44,878 nucleotides of DNA from a virus, in IMG/VR virus record IMGVR_UViG_3300020553_000013, positions 1 through 44,878 of that record; one strand, written 5' to 3'. Positions 41,050 through 44,878 of this stretch are shown in pieces (within the stretch, counting starts at the first letter, position 1; each line of letters starts with the position of its first letter). The position numbers and the translations under genes are program-made. Below the pieces are notes generated by a model. It did no database searches. It was not told where the DNA came from and saw nothing but the letters and a program-made list of their open reading frames with translations.

Positions 41050-42365
41050 GTTGTACTCCCTAAAACTGAAAAATATGTAGCTGTACTGCCGCTGCCACCC
41101 CATGTTCCAGAACCTATTATTAAATCAAAAGTAATTGAACTTATTGGAGATGTACTATCCCAAATTCCATTTACATATCTAACCATTGGATATCCATTAG
41201 ATGTAACGCTAGGCCTGCCAGTTAACATAAAATTATATGATTTTGCATTAGTAGTTGATAAATTATCAAAAATTTCAAGTTGACAACCACCACCACTAAC
41301 TGGACAAAGATAAAAACCTGGATCTGATGATAATGGAGCGCTGAACGAGCCCCCAACGTATCCTTGAAAATAAGTACCAGAAGAACCTGTGCCACCATAA
41401 TATGTAGAATCTGGACGATATCCTATCCATTCTAATTGAGAATAACCAAATTTTTCATTTGCGGCTCCTCCTCCATTAAATGACATAGTAACAAGTTGTG
41501 TAAATCCATTATCGGCTGGAGATCCTAAAGTTCCGCCAAAAGTTGAATTTCTATTCCATAATATTTTAAGTCTATTATAAGAGGAAAGACCAGAAAGTGT
41601 AACTGTAGTTCCTGTACTTACTGATTGTGCTGTAATTATAGAAACCCATCCTGTTGATGTAGAAACAGAACCACTTGGGCCTGATGGGCCTGATGGGCCT
41701 GATGGGCCTGATGGGCCTGTAGCACCTTGTGGACCTGATGGGCCTGTAGCACCTGATGGGCCTGTTGATCCTGATGGACCTGAAACTCCTTGTGCGCCAC
41801 TAGGACCTGTATCTCCTGTATTACCTTGTGGACCTGATGGGCCTGATGGGCCTGATGGTCCTGATGGTCCTGATGGGCCTGTAGCACCTGTTACACCTTG
41901 AGGTCCTGTTGGTCCAGTTGGTCCTTGTAATGGTCCAACATTTAACCATTGTGATCCATCCCAAACATATAAATCTGGGCCAACAACATATCCATCTCCA
42001 ATAGTTCCTGTTGGGTGTGCTGTTTGTAATGCACCTAATGTAGCATAGCTACCAAGTATTGTTACTCCCGCTCCTTGTGCTCCAGTTGCTCCTGATGGAC
42101 CTGACGGACCAGTTGCGCCAGTTGGCCCTGTGGGACCAGTAGCACCTGTTGCACCTGACGGACCTGATGGACCTGATGGGCCTGAAACACCTGATGGACC
42201 TGATGGACCTGATGGACCTGATGGGCCTGATGGGCCTGATGGGCCAGTTGGTCCTGGATGAGCGGTTAAATAAGCATCTACATCTTCAGCTAAATACTCT
42301 AAGTCTCTTGGAACATCTGGAGTATCTGAATATACTGGATAGCGAAAGCCTTTGGCTGTAGTCAT
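41046..42365 (-). CDS. Collagen-like fibre protein (439 aa)
   Basis: Two Gly-X-Y tracts, at about residues 34-98 and 148-237, are built almost wholly of GPS, GPT, GAT and GPQ triplets, a collagen triple helix. They flank a ~48-residue insert ([20 protein letters not shown] then [14 protein letters not shown]) that resembles small carbohydrate-binding or tail-fibre modules with exposed Trp. The C-terminal ~200 residues are a beta-rich globular tip ([20 protein letters not shown] and on) with several Cys and Gly-rich loops. The product is likely a trimeric fibre. A GT4 glycosyltransferase gene precedes it by two bases. Confidence 0.88.
   Translation of the reverse strand: MTTAKGFRYPVYSDTPDVPRDLEYLAEDVDAYLTAHPGPTGPSGPSGPSGPSGPSGPSGVSGPSGPSGPSGATGATGPTGPTGATGPSGPSGATGAQGAGVTILGSYATLGALQTAHPTGTIGDGYVVGPDLYVWDGSQWLNVGPLQGPTGPTGPQGVTGATGPSGPSGPSGPSGPSGPQGNTGDTGPSGAQGVSGPSGSTGPSGATGPSGPQGATGPSGPSGPSGPSGPSGSVSTSTGWVSIITAQSVSTGTTVTLSGLSSYNRLKILWNRNSTFGGTLGSPADNGFTQLVTMSFNGGGAANEKFGYSQLEWIGYRPDSTYYGGTGSSGTYFQGYVGGSFSAPLSSDPGFYLCPVSGGGCQLEIFDNLSTTNAKSYNFMLTGRPSVTSNGYPMVRYVNGIWDSTSPISSITFDLIIGSGTWGGSGSTATYFSVLGSTT
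41678..42250 (-). repeat. Tandem 9-base coding repeats of the collagen tracts
   Basis: Runs of a nine-base unit, read on the minus strand as GGCCCATCA (Gly-Pro-Ser), with single-base variants, occur at 41678-41721, 41845-41879 and 42150-42245. They are in frame, so changes in copy number would lengthen or shorten the fibre without a frameshift. Confidence 0.75.
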
Positions 42366-42367
42366 TT

Positions 42368-43441
42368 TTAAATTATACCACTCTCAGGTTTATAACTATA
42401 CCAGCCATCATCCCATAAGGTAAGTAATTTATTGAAGTATTTATCATATTTTTGGGCGGTTATTTCAAGGGAATAGGTGTCTACTGCCCTCCGCCATATT
42501 TGTGCTGGATTTAAATATTTTACCTTTTCTGTAGCATCACAAAACTCCTGAAATGATCTACATCTATATCCTGTTAATCCATTAATATTAGTTTCTGTAA
42601 ATGCTCCCCAGTCTGTAGTTATTGTTGGGGTGCCGCAAAAATGTGCTTCTGGAACTATATTTCCAAATGGCTCTAAATAAAGAGTGGGTGCAAATAATGC
42701 TGTTGCTCCACCCATTAATTTCCTTCTTTCTTCTGGACCAACTACTCCAACATATTCTCCATATTCTGGAGGGGTTCCAGGACCAGCAAGTATCAATCTT
42801 TTATTTAATTTCTTACAAACTTCTACTGCTATATTGTATCCTTTACGATCTATTAATCTTCCCAGATATAAATAATAATCTTCTTTATCTTCTTGTAGTT
42901 TAAATTCTGTAGGATCAAAATAACCTGGAATTACCTCATCATAGAATAATCCATCTACAGTTGTTGGATCTTTATATCCAGCATAATTTGCATGCATCCA
43001 GGCATATGATTCCCATACTCTATATTTAGCAAATGTGGATCCGTATCCTATACCAAATTCTACTGACATAAATTCTGGTAAGGCATCTGCAATTGGTTTA
43101 TGAGAAGTTCCACCTATAAAACAAAGGAAGTCTTTTTGTCCTGCCCGTTTTTTAATTTCATTAATTACATTATTATTAAATATTTGCCAATGTGGTAAAT
43201 TAATATCAAATGAGGCAGAGGTATAATGATTATTTCCTACCGCTTCTTTTCTTTGTTCTTCAGTAATACAAGTAATCAATTCGTCACATGGAGTCTGATT
43301 TTCTTCTCCAGCATATAAATATACAGTATGACCTATAGACTTCATCATTTTACAAAAACCAATTATTTTAGATGTAAATGCACAGCTAGAATATTGATCT
43401 GTTGTTTGAGTATGCGGTAAACTTACCACATGAAATATCAT
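42368..43441 (-). CDS. GT4-family glycosyltransferase (GT-B fold)
   Basis: A 357-aa enzyme. The C-terminal Rossmann domain has [20 protein letters not shown] and [20 protein letters not shown], followed by [20 protein letters not shown]. These are the GT4 donor-binding motifs, including the E-x7-E-like pair and the conserved Pro-Thr loop. The N-terminal acceptor half starts [12 protein letters not shown] and contains [22 protein letters not shown]4 enzymes use nucleotide-activated sugars. It is embedded between the glycine-rich adhesin and the collagen-like fibre, with only short gaps, and may glycosylate one of them. Substrate is unknown. Confidence 0.85.
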   Translation of the reverse strand: MIFHVVSLPHTQTTDQYSSCAFTSKIIGFCKMMKSIGHTVYLYAGEENQTPCDELITCITEEQRKEAVGNNHYTSASFDINLPHWQIFNNNVINEIKKRAGQKDFLCFIGGTSHKPIADALPEFMSVEFGIGYGSTFAKYRVWESYAWMHANYAGYKDPTTVDGLFYDEVIPGYFDPTEFKLQEDKEDYYLYLGRLIDRKGYNIAVEVCKKLNKRLILAGPGTPPEYGEYVGVVGPEERRKLMGGATALFAPTLYLEPFGNIVPEAHFCGTPTITTDWGAFTETNINGLTGYRCRSFQEFCDATEKVKYLNPAQIWRRAVDTYSLEITAQKYDKYFNKLLTLWDDGWYSYKPESGII

Positions 43442-43455
43442 TTAATTCCTAACTG

Positions 43456-44878
43456 TTATAGTGTGTATCTAATTATAAAAATTCCTGAACCGCCATTACC
43501 AGTTTCTCCATTATCTGGGCCATTTCCTCCACTACCGCCACCAGTATTAGCAGTACCTGCGGTAGTTCTTGTAGAGTCTATTCCACCAGAAGTTCCTCCA
43601 CCTAAACCACCAGAACCAGCAGAACCAGGACTAAATGGGCCTCCGCCGCCGCCACCTGCATAAAAATAATTTCCTCCAGATAATTGTCCAGTGCTAGTAA
43701 CTTGTCCCATATTATTAATAATTGCATTTGTTGTTCCTGAAATTCCATTTCCACCATTTCCAGCTGTACTACCAGATGCTGCCGATCCAGCGGCCCCCGC
43801 TCCGCCGCCTCCGCCGCCACCCCAAGGACCAGAACCAGCACCAGTGCCAAAACCTCCGTTATTACCATATCCAGTTGCCCCACCAGTACTGCTTTGTGTT
43901 GTAGTACCACGGGAAGAACTTACGTGACCACCACCTCCTGAACCTCCATTTATTGTTCCGCCATTACCTCCGCCTGCGCCACCTCCATTAGAAGTAATTG
44001 TGCTAAATGTAGAATTTGTTCCAACAGTGGGGGCACCACTATTTGTTCCTGTGCCTCCCGCTCCAATACTTACTGTATAAGTTCCTGTTGAAACAGATCT
44101 TGAAGATTGAAAAGAGACTCCTCCGCCTCCTCCGCCGCCGCCATGTCTACGTCCACCTGCTCCTCCTCCTGCAACAAGTAGTACGTCTGCAGTTAATGAT
44201 CTATCTACAACAAGATTTCCAGTAGATGTAAATACTCTATAAAAATATCCTCCAGATGTATAAAGGGTTCCTCCAGAAGCTGGATCGCCATTTGGTGTCA
44301 CAGAACTAGTTGCGGAACTTGCCGCCGATGTTCCATTAGCGTTAGTTGCTGTAATCGTAAATGTATATGCGGTTCCATTAGTTAATCCAGTAAATGTATA
44401 AGGAGATGATGAGGCGGACTGTGTTGTAGTCGTGCTTGCTGGGCTTGAAGTAATTGAATATCCTGTAATAGAGGATCCTCCTGTACCATTTGCAGAAAAC
44501 GCAACCGATACCTGTAAATTTCCTCCAGTTACAGATGTAATACTTGGAGCCTGTGGCACAGTTGTTGCAGTTACGCCAGATGAGGCGGATGAAGCGGCAG
44601 ATGTACCATATGGGCTAGTTGATGCAACTGTATAAGTATACTGTGTGTTTGATGCAAGATTAGTTACTGTGATTGGAGATGAAGAACCTGTAAATGTAGA
44701 AGGAGATGTTGAAGGAGATGGGGTAACTATGAAAGATGATGTTATTCCACCAGTAGTTCCCGCCGAAAATGCTACTGAGGCAGAGCCATTATTAAATGCT
44801 CGGCCTGATCCTTGATTTGTTGCAACAACTGATGTTGGTGCTGAGGGAGGGGCTGCAATAGCGAACCATCCTGTTGAA
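43456..44878 (-). CDS. Fn3/glycine-rich adhesin (5' end cut by window)
   Basis: The frame is open at the window edge, so the start is not seen; a GTG at 44559 is internal. Visible are two Fn3-like domains (the partial one around 44865-44590 with SSPITVTNLASNTQYTYTVA, and 44560-44290 with SPYTFTGLTNGTAYTFTITA). Then comes a glycine-rich C-terminal part beginning YRVFTSTGNLVVDRSLTADV and continuing in long poly-Gly runs (GGRRHGGGGGGGG; GPWGGGGGGGAG). This is the layout of phage adhesins with polyglycine-II sandwich domains (as in T-even gp38). Fn3 repeats bring the adhesin to the host glycan. It leads the surface block. Confidence 0.85.
   Translation of the reverse strand, partial: STGWFAIAAPPSAPTSVVATNQGSGRAFNNGSASVAFSAGTTGGITSSFIVTPSPSTSPSTFTGSSSPITVTNLASNTQYTYTVASTSPYGTSAASSASSGVTATTVPQAPSITSVTGGNLQVSVAFSANGTGGSSITGYSITSSPASTTTTQSASSSPYTFTGLTNGTAYTFTITATNANGTSAASSATSSVTPNGDPASGGTLYTSGGYFYRVFTSTGNLVVDRSLTADVLLVAGGGAGGRRHGGGGGGGGVSFQSSRSVSTGTYTVSIGAGGTGTNSGAPTVGTNSTFSTITSNGGGAGGGNGGTINGGSGGGGHVSSSRGTTTQSSTGGATGYGNNGGFGTGAGSGPWGGGGGGGAGAAGSAASGSTAGNGGNGISGTTNAIINNMGQVTSTGQLSGGNYFYAGGGGGGPFSPGSAGSGGLGGGTSGGIDSTRTTAGTANTGGGSGGNGPDNGETGNGGSGIFIIRYTL

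Noticed and set aside
41636-41887. Alternative frame in the collagen repeats (Gln/His repeats)
   Set aside because: It arises from reading the nine-base repeats out of frame. The Gly-X-Y frame is continuous over 439 codons and has clear non-repeat domains at both ends.
41678-42250. CRISPR-like array
   Set aside because: Units are 9 bases, contiguous and in frame with a collagen-like protein; no spacers and no cas1/cas2. The Cas4-like gene lies 38 kb away beside recombination genes.

Overview
The window is a contiguous piece of a tailed double-stranded DNA phage (Caudoviricetes) with a long non-contractile tail: siphovirus type, HK97-fold capsid. Every credible gene lies on the minus strand, so transcription runs from high to low coordinates. 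The DNA is AT-rich, genes are packed with ATGA or TAATG stop/start overlaps, and no tRNA, integrase or insertion sequence was seen. The gene set (DnaE-type polymerase, DnaB, DnaG, RecA, RuvC-like and Cas4-like nucleases, MazG, HK97-like head genes, a very long tape measure) resembles lytic siphophages of Actinobacteria, including those of AT-rich freshwater lineages. The host is an inference, not something the sequence proves. Both ends cut through genes. Terminase, lysis genes and any repressor are not visible and presumably lie outside.

Layout in the direction of transcription. (1) 44878-39020: virion surface block, with a 5'-truncated Fn3/glycine-rich adhesin, a GT4 glycosyltransferase, a collagen-like fibre, a 45-aa protein and a protein with two LamG-like domains. 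(2) 38957-34574: head block, with a small protein, portal, XkdF-like protease fused to a scaffold-like region, and major capsid protein, closed by a strong terminator. (3) 34448-31332: connector, head-closure and tail-terminator genes. (4) 31223-30516: major tail protein with its own promoter and terminator. (5) 30410-14622: tail assembly chaperones joined by a -1 ribosomal frameshift, a 2148-aa tape measure, distal tail and hub proteins, an S74-chaperoned fibre, and small tip or decoration proteins. (6) 14542-1: replication, recombination and metabolism block (phosphoesterase, zinc and HTH micro-proteins, DnaB, DnaG, SSB-like, DnaE, MazG, RecA, Cas4-like, RuvC-like), ending in a GT25 glycosyltransferase and a methyltransferase-GT32 fusion cut by the window edge.

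Regulation can be partly read from the DNA. Three strong hairpin terminators follow the major capsid gene, the major tail gene and the whole structural region. Candidate promoters fall in nearly every gap: extended -10 elements of the form TGNTATAAT, two TTGCCT-17-TAAAAT promoters (before the protease/capsid pair and before the tail tube gene), and a TTGACA-16-TACAAT promoter in front of the replication block. Two genes appear to be leaderless.

The most notable points are the complete -1 frameshift signal (CCCAAAC, a 5-nt spacer and a two-tier stem), a set of three glycosyltransferases plus a methyltransferase beside collagen-like and polyglycine fibres, and several micro-genes of 37-56 codons threaded between larger genes.
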